NCBI RefSeq assembly: GCF_023914155.1
Contig: NZ_JAMWYS010000009.1
Span: 62,001-126,000 of the forward strand
Length of the DNA: 64,000 nt
Origin: Solitalea agri
Lineage (GTDB): Bacteria > Bacteroidota > Bacteroidia > Sphingobacteriales > Sphingobacteriaceae
Direction of reading: 5' to 3'
Part shown: positions 52,663 to 62,816 of the stretch, piece after piece
How the letters are laid out: each line of letters starts with the position of its first letter
How positions within the stretch are numbered: position 1 is the stretch's first letter
Made by a program: the position numbers and the translations under genes
Notes under the pieces: generated by a model
Told to the model about the DNA's origin: nothing
What the model saw: the letters and a program-made list of their open reading frames with translations, nothing else
Database searches by the model: none

Positions 52663-52706
52663 TTAACAATCAAGGCGGCATTAATTAATGCCGCCTTGAT
52701 TGTTAA
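52663..52706 (-). terminator. 44-nt perfect palindrome, probable terminator of 7TM regulator gene
   Basis: Two 22-nt arms meet without a spacer (arm core AACAATCAAGGCGGCATTAA). It lies about 53 nt after the stop of the 52759-54621 gene. No long T-run follows on the minus strand, so a role as protein-binding site cannot be excluded. Confidence 0.6.
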
Positions 52707-52758
52707 GCCTTTGGAGATCGTTTAACTCTTAATTAATGTGATTCAAATCAAGTCTAAA

Positions 52759-54621
52759 CTACTCTATCTCTTCTAGCAATAATTCACTCCACCCGTGTGA
52801 CCCAGCCTGTTTTTTGCCCTTCCGTTTGTTTTGAAGTACTTTCTTAATTTTAGAAGAATAGGCCCAACAGGTACTCTGACGGATATCCAGGATCTCTGAT
52901 AACTTATGAGAGGATATTGTTCCATTCGATGAATAAAGCAGAAATATCATGTAGAAAGCCTTATTAATTGGAATACGGGTATTCTGTAGAATAGTATTAG
53001 CGGTAACCGATTCCTCATATCCACATTTGGCACATCGTTTATTCAGCAATCCATGGCCATTATAATAAGTTCCATGGCTACATTTTAAACAGTTATAGCC
53101 GCTATGCCATTTAAGCTCTGCCAAAAACTTAATACAACTTTCATTATCAGGGTAGCGTTTGCTAAACTCATCAAAGTCTACATCTTTTGACATAATGCGG
53201 GCCTCTGTAACCTTAGCAACATCTTCTTTAAGTTGCACATTATCACTAGTCAGCAATTCATTCATATGTGCAATTTCATCGGCTTGTTGGCGCAATAATT
53301 CGTTGGCATCAACCAACTCTTGGGTTTTAAGTTTAACCTGTGCTTCCAGCTCTTTATTTAAGGTATCCTTTAACTGATGATTTAACTTCAGTTGTTTAAT
53401 AGTGCGTTGTGTTGCCACCTCTTTTTGCTCTCTCAACAATCTTACTTTGTCTCCAATAGCAACAGACAAGAACATCATTTCGGCAACAAAACAAAAGCTT
53501 AAACTATAATGAGTAATTGGACCATATGGCAGGAAATTAGGCCAAAAAGTAAGAATACTCTTTACCACCAACCCAAGAAATAAAAATGAATAGGCGATAA
53601 CGTAGAATCGAGCCGGACGATAGCCTGAAACCCGAAGTCTTAATCCTACATAGAAAGCAATGCTTAAAGGAATCACTTCTATACCTCGCAACTCAAAACC
53701 AGAACGGAACCAAATCAAACAATACAGAAAGAAAAGCGACCGGCATACCAACGTTACAATAATGAGCTTATCGAGTTTAGGCGCTACTTTTTTCAGGTTC
53801 AACAGTTTACGCCCAAATAAGAGGGCAAAGAAAGATGCTGCAAACAACGTAAACCCAGTTGTATGTTGATTCCAGTTAGGATAATTAGGCCATAGGTATT
53901 CATAGGCAATCCCATCTGCACACATTTCATAAAGGGCAATTGCCAACAAATAAGCTATATAATAAAGGTATTGGACTTCTTTGATCGCAAAATACATTAT
54001 GAGATTGTAGAAGCAGAATACAGCTATCATTCCATAAAAAAAACCAAAAAAGAAATACTCGTTTAAAGCATACTCAACAAACCAGTTTACCGACCTTAAA
54101 ACAATAAGGGCATCTGCCTTTTGCGCTGATTTTATCTTGAAGTAATAAGTGTGAACTTCATTATCGTTGTTCGTAATATCCATAGTGTAGTTTTTATGGA
54201 TATACTGACGATTCCTGAACTTAAAGCTGTCGCCAAACTCGGTAGGTGCATAAGCTCCATTGGACAGTGGCATGTAAAACTGAATATAATCGATTGTTTG
54301 ATCAAAAAACTCGAAGATCCATCGCTTACTGGAACTTTGATTATTTTTCAGCCTGATGCGGTACCAATAGGTTACATTCCGCTTAAAATTATGCGGAAAC
54401 AGTAATTTACTTGATTGAAATTTTTGTGAATAAGGGAACGAAGAAACCGTGTTAATATCTAACTTCCCACTTTCATCTTCGAGGTATTGGATATCATTAT
54501 ACATGAAGATATGCTGATTGACCTTATCATCTATAGCTATTATATTTTGGGCCGTCAGACGATTAAAACAAGTCAACAACAACAATGATACTACAAAAAC
54601 AGCACGTAAAGTTCTATTCAT
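52759..54621 (-). CDS. 7TMR-DISM receptor fused to IS1595-type zinc-ribbon/HTH domain
   Basis: This 620-aa membrane protein has a signal peptide (about 1-24) and an extracellular 7TMR-DISMED2-like domain (about 30-170, with YWYRIRLKNNQS). Seven membrane helices follow (about 185-392). A coiled coil (about 395-475) leads to a C-terminal domain. There, a zinc ribbon uses Cys511/Cys514 and Cys530/Cys533 (WHSGYNCLKC ... KRCAKCGYEESVTANT). It continues into TRIPINKAFYMIFLL and a helix-turn-helix (SHKLSEILDIRQSTCWAYSSKI). This order matches the N-terminal head of IS1595-family transposases, but the DDE catalytic domain is absent. It is probably a one-component, membrane-tethered DNA-binding regulator, perhaps of the adjacent susC operon. 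Confidence 0.85.
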   Translation of the reverse strand: MNRTLRAVFVVSLLLLTCFNRLTAQNIIAIDDKVNQHIFMYNDIQYLEDESGKLDINTVSSFPYSQKFQSSKLLFPHNFKRNVTYWYRIRLKNNQSSSKRWIFEFFDQTIDYIQFYMPLSNGAYAPTEFGDSFKFRNRQYIHKNYTMDITNNDNEVHTYYFKIKSAQKADALIVLRSVNWFVEYALNEYFFFGFFYGMIAVFCFYNLIMYFAIKEVQYLYYIAYLLAIALYEMCADGIAYEYLWPNYPNWNQHTTGFTLFAASFFALLFGRKLLNLKKVAPKLDKLIIVTLVCRSLFFLYCLIWFRSGFELRGIEVIPLSIAFYVGLRLRVSGYRPARFYVIAYSFLFLGLVVKSILTFWPNFLPYGPITHYSLSFCFVAEMMFLSVAIGDKVRLLREQKEVATQRTIKQLKLNHQLKDTLNKELEAQVKLKTQELVDANELLRQQADEIAHMNELLTSDNVQLKEDVAKVTEARIMSKDVDFDEFSKRYPDNESCIKFLAELKWHSGYNCLKCSHGTYYNGHGLLNKRCAKCGYEESVTANTILQNTRIPINKAFYMIFLLYSSNGTISSHKLSEILDIRQSTCWAYSSKIKKVLQNKRKGKKQAGSHGWSELLLEEIE

Positions 54622-54715
54622 AAAACGTTAGAAATGATCACAAATATTTTGTTCTCTCAAATCTATATAAAAAGTAATTACATCAAAATGTAATCGATCT
54701 TTAGCTTATAAATAA

Positions 54716-54748
54716 AAAAACGGGTCTGGTAATTAACCGGACCCGTCG
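54716..54748 (-). terminator. Terminator of eno
   Basis: ACGGGTC-GGT / ACC-GACCCGT hairpin followed on the minus strand by seven T, 24 nt after the eno stop. Confidence 0.88.
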
Positions 54749-54769
54749 TTTGTATGTAAGTTTTACTAA

Positions 54770-56071
<1,302 letters not shown>

Positions 56072-56350
56072 TCAATTATTAAATAAATACTGATGGTTGA
56101 TGTGTAAGTAGTAAATTATTTTAGGAGATATGCCGTCAAACAATTACCCAACTTACCATTTTATTTTTCGCAGCCGAAAGTAGTTAAAATTCCTCAGAGA
56201 GACAAACCGTTTTTCGACATATTTTTAATAATTTTCCAATAAATTGATAAAAAATTAATGAAATGATTAATTATTAAATGTTTTATTATGTATATTAAAA
56301 CAAACCAAACTTAGTGTGAAAAATACACTAAATTAACATTTTGACTACTT

Positions 56351-56971
56351 TCAATCGATTTCCTTATAATCATAAATCTTAGGAAGATATAGTTTAAATC
56401 GAAACGAAACAACCCGAACCACAACTACTGTTACAGCCGAAATAACTTCGGTTAAATGTGTTTCTATATTTAAAAATCTTAACAAAAAGAACAAACTGCC
56501 ACCAGCAATACATGCTGTTGCATAAATTTCCTTCCTAAACACTACGGGAATTTCATTGACCATTATATCTCTGATAACTCCACCGAAAGCACCAGTCATA
56601 GTTCCTAAAGCAATACACAACACAGGATGAAGTCCAAAAGCCAAACCTTGGGCAATACCTGTTATTGTGAAGGCTCCTAGTCCAAATGAATCAAAATAAA
56701 ACAACAGCTTTTTTAAATGATGAATGTGTGCATTAGCAAAAAGGGTAACGATATAGGTCACAAGAATTATCGAAATGGTGGTAAAATTACGCATCCAGGC
56801 CACTGGAGTATAACCGATCATAACATCTCTTAAGGTTCCTCCCCCAACAGCTGTCACAAAAGCTAAAATAAGCACCCCGAATATATCCAGGCGCTTGTTC
56901 ATTGCCGATAATGCTCCAGAGGTAGCAAATGCAATGGTTCCGAGTATATCAAATAAGTAAAGAATTGACAC
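56351..56971 (-). CDS. TRIC-family (UPF0126, YicG-like) membrane channel
   Basis: This 206-aa protein of about seven helices has the two-fold UPF0126 repeat. The first half contains ATSGALSAMNKRLDIFGVLILAFVTAVGGGTLRD (seen in pieces) and the second GAFTITGIAQGLAFGLHPVLCIALGTMTGAFGGVIRD (seen in pieces). Structural homologues are prokaryotic TRIC trimeric cation channels. No ATG is suitably placed, so the GTG at 56971 is taken as start. It is transcribed between the VWA-protein gene and eno, on the same strand. Confidence 0.9.
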   Translation of the reverse strand: MSILYLFDILGTIAFATSGALSAMNKRLDIFGVLILAFVTAVGGGTLRDVMIGYTPVAWMRNFTTISIILVTYIVTLFANAHIHHLKKLLFYFDSFGLGAFTITGIAQGLAFGLHPVLCIALGTMTGAFGGVIRDIMVNEIPVVFRKEIYATACIAGGSLFFLLRFLNIETHLTEVISAVTVVVVRVVSFRFKLYLPKIYDYKEID

Positions 56972-57038
56972 AGTATTATTTATGTGTTTTGGTAGCTTGA
57001 TAACACCAATAAAAAATAGCTTTAATTTTCAGGTTTAC

Positions 57039-59120
57039 CTAATAATCGCCGTTACGTTTACGCACAAACCATTCTATAGTTAATAAACCTAAAATCAACC
57101 CAAATAACAGCTTTAAATTAATGAGCTCATCCAGTGTTTTATCTTCATAAGAAACCGCCTTAATTGTTTCTTTCTTTTCAATTAAACCAACAAGTTTATT
57201 GATACTTGCAGGATAAACCATTTCGCCACCATTATTCTTTGCAAGATTGAACAACAATTGATGATTGGCCGTAGTTTGAAGTTCCTCAATATTTAAGGCA
57301 TTGATGATAAACATCCCTGAAAACGATTGATCTTTATTTCCAAGACGTGTCTTTGCTATATACGTATAATCACCAACCGGCAGAACACCCGCATTCAGAA
57401 AGTAGGCCTTATCTGATTTGCTAAATGCAAAATTGTAATTTTTACCTTCATTGTTTTTAATGACTATAGATACTTCGGGATCGTTTATCGGTTCGTAACT
57501 GTCGTTATATAGCTCCGCATTGAAGATCACTGGTTCGTTTTCATCAAAGATCTTTTTAGGTTGTGTAACTCTAAACTTTCGCTTATCATCGCGAGCAGTT
57601 AAATACTGAACAGTTTTAGTAAGAAATTCATTAAAAGCCTCATGGTTCCCTGTCGATTGAAAATCTGCTAATCGCCAGCGCCACAACCCCTCACCAAACA
57701 AATACCCGGTTTTCAACCCATTATTAGTTGTAAAACTTAACAAAGGCTCCCCAGTTTTTACCGACCCAATTTGTTGAGTAAGCAATGTGCCTGTAAGGTT
57801 TTTTACTCCGAACTTAGCGAATGGTGAACTTAAAGGAGGATAGGAAGCAAACTGTCGCTGGGCTGCTTCTGAGAATGAAAACTGAAAAAAATCACCTTGA
57901 AAAACAGGCTGAGTCTCATTGTAGCTATTTCTGAAATTGTTTACATCAGCGCCTTGTTGTGCTTTATTAAACAAATCGATGTAAGTTTGGTTACCAACAA
58001 TAAACCATATTGGAACTCCTGAAGCCTGTACCTTGTTCACCAAATCCATACTACCTGCATCTGAAGATGGAAGCTGATGCAAAACAATTAAACTATAGTC
58101 TCCAAGCTTTAATGTCGATGCTTTTTCTGCCAGCTCAATTTGCACCTCATAGTTTTTATTGGCTTCGAGCGTTTGCTTTAAAGCTCCTAAATCAGGATGA
58201 GGAGCATCAGCAAGGATCAACACTTTTTGCCGTACATCTAAAACGTCAATAAAAACAGATTGATTATTATTCTTCAGAGTTATTTCACTGGCCAATGGCT
58301 GCAAGCCAATTGTATAACGTTGCGTTCCTACTTTATCGGCTTCAAGATCAACCGGAAACGACTGACGAAAATCAACAGCATTGATCAATACATCTTTAAC
58401 AAACAAAACCTTTCCGCCAGCTGAAACACTTAATCGCGTTTTTTGATTTTGAAACCCAAATGCTGCTACATTAACATTAACCCGGAACGAGTTGCCCAGG
58501 TAAGCAATTTTATTGTAGTCAACAGACGCAACGAGTAAATCTTTTTTCGGAGTGGTATCACCAAGGGCCACCGTATAAACTGCGGCATTAAAATTTAACT
58601 GCTGATATACTGGATTGGGCCCTCTGTTATACAATCCATCACTTATCAATAGAATGGCTCCTACATTACGATTGGCATACCGACTATTCAACTCATTGAA
58701 TAGTTGCCCGAAATCAGTTCTTTTACCAGAAAAGTCATTCTTCCCATTTTCTTCTACTCTATCCCCAAACAAATAATTTTTCACATCGTAACTTGATGAT
58801 AGCTCTTGAGTTAACTCCCCTATTGCCTTAGGAAGTTCGGTTTTATAATACTCGCCTTCTTTATTCAATAAAACAGAAGATGAATTATCCTGAGCAATAA
58901 TGATTAAAGGTTTTTCAACAGTCCGTGAAACCGTTTTAATAAGCGGTGCTAGCAGTAAAAAAGCAATAAGTGCAATTGCCAAAGCTCTGATACCGAACAA
59001 GAGTTTTCTGAAACCTGAATGAAATGAGTTGGTTTTATTGTAAAGCAACCAAGCATAGCCTAAGCCTAAAAGTACACACGGAATAATCCACCAGGGAGAA
59101 ACGCTGCTAAATATGATCAC
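57039..59120 (-). CDS. VWA-fold membrane protein with GATase-like domain
   Basis: This 693-aa protein has two N-terminal membrane helices (about 8-27 and 42-61) and one at the C-terminus (LLFGLILGLLTIEWFV). Between them is a von Willebrand A domain with a complete MIDAS: DxSxS at 78-82 (AQDNSSSV), Thr135 in KRTDF and Asp161 in LLISDG. A Rossmann-like, glutamine-amidotransferase-like domain follows (KVLILADAPHPDLGALKQTL onward). Ig-like beta domains precede the last helix. Such proteins occur widely in Bacteroidota; relatives near BatA/BatB genes hint at an envelope-complex role. The start is GTG at 59120. Confidence 0.8.
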   Translation of the reverse strand: MIIFSSVSPWWIIPCVLLGLGYAWLLYNKTNSFHSGFRKLLFGIRALAIALIAFLLLAPLIKTVSRTVEKPLIIIAQDNSSSVLLNKEGEYYKTELPKAIGELTQELSSSYDVKNYLFGDRVEENGKNDFSGKRTDFGQLFNELNSRYANRNVGAILLISDGLYNRGPNPVYQQLNFNAAVYTVALGDTTPKKDLLVASVDYNKIAYLGNSFRVNVNVAAFGFQNQKTRLSVSAGGKVLFVKDVLINAVDFRQSFPVDLEADKVGTQRYTIGLQPLASEITLKNNNQSVFIDVLDVRQKVLILADAPHPDLGALKQTLEANKNYEVQIELAEKASTLKLGDYSLIVLHQLPSSDAGSMDLVNKVQASGVPIWFIVGNQTYIDLFNKAQQGADVNNFRNSYNETQPVFQGDFFQFSFSEAAQRQFASYPPLSSPFAKFGVKNLTGTLLTQQIGSVKTGEPLLSFTTNNGLKTGYLFGEGLWRWRLADFQSTGNHEAFNEFLTKTVQYLTARDDKRKFRVTQPKKIFDENEPVIFNAELYNDSYEPINDPEVSIVIKNNEGKNYNFAFSKSDKAYFLNAGVLPVGDYTYIAKTRLGNKDQSFSGMFIINALNIEELQTTANHQLLFNLAKNNGGEMVYPASINKLVGLIEKKETIKAVSYEDKTLDELINLKLLFGLILGLLTIEWFVRKRNGDY

Positions 59121-59320
59121 TGATAATGCTTTAAATGATTAATGTTCACGCCCAAACGTAAATGTAGCAGGACCCAAAAGGTCCATTTTAACAGGGATTT
59201 AAAATATTAAAAAATTCAGGCAATGTGCAATTCGAATAAGTAAAAGTTTTGAAAGAAATACAACCCTCATTTGTTTAAGCCAACAAACTGATCATCAGCG
59301 AAAAAGCACTTAATGGTTGT

Positions 59321-59360
59321 AAAAAAGAAAGGCGATTGAACTAAATCAACCGCCTTTCTT
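59321..59360 (-). terminator. Terminator of terC-like gene
   Basis: GAAAGGCGATTGA / TCAACCGCCTTTC hairpin with a T-run on the minus strand, about 20 nt after the stop. Confidence 0.85.
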
Positions 59361-59380
59361 CTATTTGAATAATACTAACC

Positions 59381-60178
59381 TTATGCAATCAACTCTTCTT
59401 CTTCTTGTGGAACCGTAGTATTCCTTTTAGGAAAATTGAACAGAATAGAAGTTACTACCGGAACAACAAAAATTGCGACGGTGAACAGGGAAACAAAAAG
59501 ATCGGCATGTTCACTATCTATGGCCTTAGCTATACTATTCTCCGGATAAAAATGGGTAAAAAGCGAAACTGATAGTTTCAAACCTAACACTGCAATTACT
59601 ATAAAGGCAATAGTTTCAAGAAACGAAAACTTCTCCATCAGTTTTACAAACCCCTGAGCCACAAAACGCATTGCCAGAATACCTATAAAAACGCCTGTAC
59701 AGATCAGATAAATATTATCGGTAAAAGCTACAGCCGCAAAAACATTATCTATTGAAAATGCAAGGTCCATAACTTCAACCAAAGCAACCGTTGCCCAGAA
59801 GTTCCCAATCGTACCTACTGTAATAGTATAAAACCAGTTGCCTTTTTTATCAATAAGATCGTCTTCTTTTTCAGGTGTTGATTTCCCCTTAAAATAACCG
59901 TAAGCAAGATATAATAAGTACAAACCACCTAATGGTTTTAACCACCAGATTTTCACCAGCCAGGTTGCCAGCAGCAAGCAAACTCCTCTAAAGAAATAAG
60001 CTCCAAAAATACCGTAACGTAGCGCTCTGTTTCGCTCTTCTTTTGGCAAATCCATTACCATAGTAGCCAAAACAGCAGCATTATCAACAGAAAGTAAACT
60101 CTCTATTACAATCAGATTTAAAATAATAAGAGATGCAGCCTTTAAATCGCTGCCAAGAAACTGGTGTATTAAATCCAT
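59381..60178 (-). CDS. TerC-family inner-membrane metal-ion transporter
   Basis: This 265-aa protein of about seven to eight helices carries the TerC signature: acidic membrane residues in NLIVIESLLSVDNAAVLA and VMDLAFSIDNVFAAVAF. TerC/Alx/MeeF family members export Mn2+ or metallate secreted proteins. The upstream 168 nt shows no recognisable yybP-ykoY riboswitch, though I could not fold it rigorously. The C-terminal EEEELIA tail is acidic. It is a single gene with its own terminator. Confidence 0.9.
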   Translation of the reverse strand: MDLIHQFLGSDLKAASLIILNLIVIESLLSVDNAAVLATMVMDLPKEERNRALRYGIFGAYFFRGVCLLLATWLVKIWWLKPLGGLYLLYLAYGYFKGKSTPEKEDDLIDKKGNWFYTITVGTIGNFWATVALVEVMDLAFSIDNVFAAVAFTDNIYLICTGVFIGILAMRFVAQGFVKLMEKFSFLETIAFIVIAVLGLKLSVSLFTHFYPENSIAKAIDSEHADLFVSLFTVAIFVVPVVTSILFNFPKRNTTVPQEEEELIA

Positions 60179-60346
60179 CTATTTATCCTACTAATCGTTT
60201 TATAAAATTGAAAAAGTCCGCAAGTATACAGCTTTCGATCAATGTAACTTTCAGGAATTTTAACATTCATTACTTAAAGCCTTTTTATTTACAATCGAAC
60301 ACTCTAATTTTAGCATCTACTCCTTTCATATTTTTAATCATCATTT

Positions 60347-61075
60347 ATGACCCAAACACAAATTCAATTTCTTGGTCATGCATCATTTAAAGTTATTTCT
60401 CCTGAAGGCAAAGTAATTTTAGTTGATCCCTGGCTAATCAACAATCCTTTTATTCCCGATGAATTTAGAAATCAGTTAAATGTAGATTTGGTTCTAATTA
60501 CTCACGGTCATGAAGACCACATGGATCCCAACATTATTGAACTTATTAAAGGTTGGAACTGTAAATTGATAGTAAACCCGATTGTTCGCTGGTATTTACT
60601 TGAACATGGTGTTGATGGAGAATTGTTTGAACCAATGAACTTGGGTGGAACAATCTCGGTTTTAGGTATTAAGATTTCAATGGTTCAGGCACATCACATT
60701 GCACACATTCCAGAGTCGGAAACTAAAGCACGTTTTCAGCATCCTACTGTAGGCTTTGTATTACAGTTTTCTGATACAAACTCCGTTTACTTTGCCGGAG
60801 ACACCTCTGTTTTTGGCGACATGAAACTCATCGGTGATATCTATAACCCTAAAATTGCTGTTTTACCTATTGGCGACCGGTTTACAATGGGCCCGCTGGA
60901 GGCTACTTATGCACTTAAATTATTGAATACAAAGCACCTGATTCCATTTCACTTCGGAACTTATTCAATGTTAACCGGAACTGTGGAAGAACTGAGAGAA
61001 TGCACAAACGAAATTGAGAAACTAAGTATACATTCCTTAAAAGCAGGCGAAACACTTGACTGCAGCACACTATAA
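60347..61075 (+). CDS. UPF0173 metal-dependent hydrolase (metallo-beta-lactamase fold)
   Basis: This 242-aa cytoplasmic protein has the metallo-beta-lactamase motif HGHEDHMD and further ligands in AHHIAHIPE, VYFAGDTSVFGDM and LIPFHFGTY. The opening FLGHASFKVISPEGKVILVDPW (seen in pieces) is characteristic of UPF0173 (YtkL-like). It binds two metal ions by family analogy; the substrate is unknown. The NTF2-like gene begins 27 nt downstream and may be co-transcribed. Confidence 0.92.
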   Translation: MTQTQIQFLGHASFKVISPEGKVILVDPWLINNPFIPDEFRNQLNVDLVLITHGHEDHMDPNIIELIKGWNCKLIVNPIVRWYLLEHGVDGELFEPMNLGGTISVLGIKISMVQAHHIAHIPESETKARFQHPTVGFVLQFSDTNSVYFAGDTSVFGDMKLIGDIYNPKIAVLPIGDRFTMGPLEATYALKLLNTKHLIPFHFGTYSMLTGTVEELRECTNEIEKLSIHSLKAGETLDCSTL

Positions 61076-61102
61076 TCAACACCTAACAAACACAAACACA
61101 TC

Positions 61103-61531
61103 ATGACTGAAAGAGAACAACTTATCGAATTGGCCAATAAATTATTCATCTACACCGATCATCATCAATGGGAAAAATTATTAACAGAAGTATTTACTGA
61201 AACCGTACGCTTTGACATGTCGAGCCTTGGAGCAGGAGAGCCAAAGGATATTTCTGCAATAGATCTTTGTAAACTATGGGAACAGGGATTTGCCGGTATT
61301 GACGCGGTTCACCATCAGTCGGGGAACTATCTGGTAAGCACTGCCAATAACTATGCTGAAATTTATTGTTATGCCATTGCTTCTCATTTTAAAGCCGCTG
61401 CAACAGAGGGTAAAACCCGTGAATTTGTTGGTAGTTACAATCTTGAAGCAACAAAAACTGAAAAAGGCTGGCGATTAATCAGCTTTAAATACAACCTGAA
61501 ATACGTAAATGGCAACATTGATCTGAAATAA
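61103..61531 (+). CDS. NTF2-like / SnoaL-like protein
   Basis: This 142-aa protein has the cone-shaped NTF2 fold pattern: helical EREQLIELANKLFIYTDHHQWEKLLTEVF (seen in pieces), then VRFDMSSLGAG, HHQSGNYLVS and a final strand pair GWRLISFKYNLKY. Members include SnoaL-like cyclases, ketosteroid isomerases and non-enzymatic proteins. No catalytic residue can be assigned here. It is 27 nt after the UPF0173 hydrolase gene. Confidence 0.82.
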   Translation: MTEREQLIELANKLFIYTDHHQWEKLLTEVFTETVRFDMSSLGAGEPKDISAIDLCKLWEQGFAGIDAVHHQSGNYLVSTANNYAEIYCYAIASHFKAAATEGKTREFVGSYNLEATKTEKGWRLISFKYNLKYVNGNIDLK

Positions 61532-61629
61532 GCTGATAATCTTTCTGTTGACAAAGTAAAGTTATTTTGCTTTCCTAATAATTTGCTATTTTAATGTATG
61601 ATCATTTACAATTAAAGCAGGTTATCTAA

Positions 61630-62790
61630 ATGAAGTTAAATTTACGCTCTATATCCTTCTGGGTTGTGCTCATTTGTACCTTCAGCTTTACAAATAGCGT
61701 ATCTGCCCAAAAAAAGAAAATTTCATTAAAAGACTCACTCGACAACGCTTTTGACGTAAGCGACTGGGTAATAGAGGCTCATGGTTTTATCCCTATACCT
61801 TATATTATAACAGAACCTGCATTAGGCTATATAGGCGGTGCTATTGTACCTGTTTTTCTAACTCCTAAAACACCTTATATAGATTCAGTTGGAGGAAAAA
61901 GAAAAATAACACCTGTAGGACCTGACATTACAGGAGGGGCTTTCTTTTACACGGCAAATAATACATGGGGAGCAATTTTGTTTCGGTCGGGAACATGGAA
62001 AAAACCGCGTATAAAATACAGAATGGCCACTGGCTACGCCGACATAAACATGGATTTTTACCGAACCTTTCAAAACGTAGGTGAGCAAAAATTCGAGTTC
62101 AATTTTAAATCATATTTCTTTCATGCGTTTGGATTAAAGCAATTTAAAAACCCAAAATGGGCAGCGGGTTTACAAACATTGTTATTGTTCACTAAAGTTG
62201 GTTACGCCGGAACAGTGCCGGATTTTGTTACACCTAAAGAGTTAAATAGCAATGTGGTATCCGTAGGTCCAATTGCAGAGTTTGATAATCGCGACAATAC
62301 CTTTACGCCAAACAAAGGGATTAAAACACGTCTAGACACATATTGGTCAAACAATGTAATTGGAAGTGACTATAATTATGGGAAGATCAATTTTTTCATT
62401 AACGCATACAAACCCCTTCTGCCAAATTTAATTGGAGGTATACGGCTTGATGGACAACAAGCATTAGGTACAGCCCCTTTCTATTTACTCCCCTATATTG
62501 ATATGAGAGGCATTCCAACCAACCGTTATCAGGGGCAAGCGGATGTGTTAACCGAAGCTGAATTGAGATGGGATTTTAACAGAAGATGGAGTTTAATGGG
62601 ATTCGGAGGTACCGGAAAAGCTTTTGACGACTGGAGTGAATTTGGTGAAGCAGACTGGGCCTATAGCTATGGCACTGGCTTTAGATACCTGTTAGCTCGT
62701 AAATTTGGTTTACGTATGGGAATAGACGTAGCAAGAGGGCCTGAAAAATGGGCCTACTACATTGTTTTTGGCAGCACATGGCTTAAATAA
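61630..62790 (+). CDS. BamA/TamA-type outer-membrane beta-barrel protein without POTRA
   Basis: This 386-aa exported protein has a signal peptide ending SVSAQ (about residue 26). It resembles the C-terminal Omp85 surface-antigen barrel: EFDNRDNTFTPNKGIKTRLDTYW (seen in pieces), GGIRLDGQQALG, MRGIPTNRYQGQADVLTEAELRW (seen in pieces) and a terminal strand ending FGSTWLK. No POTRA repeats are visible. It belongs to small Omp85-like Bacteroidota barrels of unknown cargo. The neighbouring esterase gene starts 26 nt downstream, so the two may form a transcription unit. Confidence 0.83.
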   Translation: MKLNLRSISFWVVLICTFSFTNSVSAQKKKISLKDSLDNAFDVSDWVIEAHGFIPIPYIITEPALGYIGGAIVPVFLTPKTPYIDSVGGKRKITPVGPDITGGAFFYTANNTWGAILFRSGTWKKPRIKYRMATGYADINMDFYRTFQNVGEQKFEFNFKSYFFHAFGLKQFKNPKWAAGLQTLLLFTKVGYAGTVPDFVTPKELNSNVVSVGPIAEFDNRDNTFTPNKGIKTRLDTYWSNNVIGSDYNYGKINFFINAYKPLLPNLIGGIRLDGQQALGTAPFYLLPYIDMRGIPTNRYQGQADVLTEAELRWDFNRRWSLMGFGGTGKAFDDWSEFGEADWAYSYGTGFRYLLARKFGLRMGIDVARGPEKWAYYIVFGSTWLK

Positions 62791-62816
62791 TTTATTAATT
62801 CGATTATTTTTAGCGA

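Larger units (their letters stand above)
52107..52758. other. Long regulatory gap between 7TM regulator gene and susC
   Basis: 650 nt without a credible ORF. It contains the susC promoter, two copies of a TGATACGC..TTCAATACC-type motif at 52231-52250 and 52324-52340, and a 44-nt perfect palindrome at 52663-52706. The middle part (52380-52620) is AT-rich with nothing recognisable. Confidence 0.6.

Noticed and set aside
52500-54621. Transposase gene or insertion sequence suggested by the zinc-ribbon/HTH
   Set aside because: There is no DDE catalytic domain, no terminal inverted repeats bounding the gene and no target duplication seen; the head is fused in frame to a receptor.
56300-56345. Terminator for the TRIC-channel gene (TTAGTGT/ACACTAA)
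   Set aside because: Stem of only seven A/T-rich pairs with a poor T-run; not strong enough to list.
60179-60346. yybP-ykoY manganese riboswitch upstream of the terC-like gene
   Set aside because: None of the conserved helices or the typical terminator arrangement could be seen in the AT-rich 168 nt.
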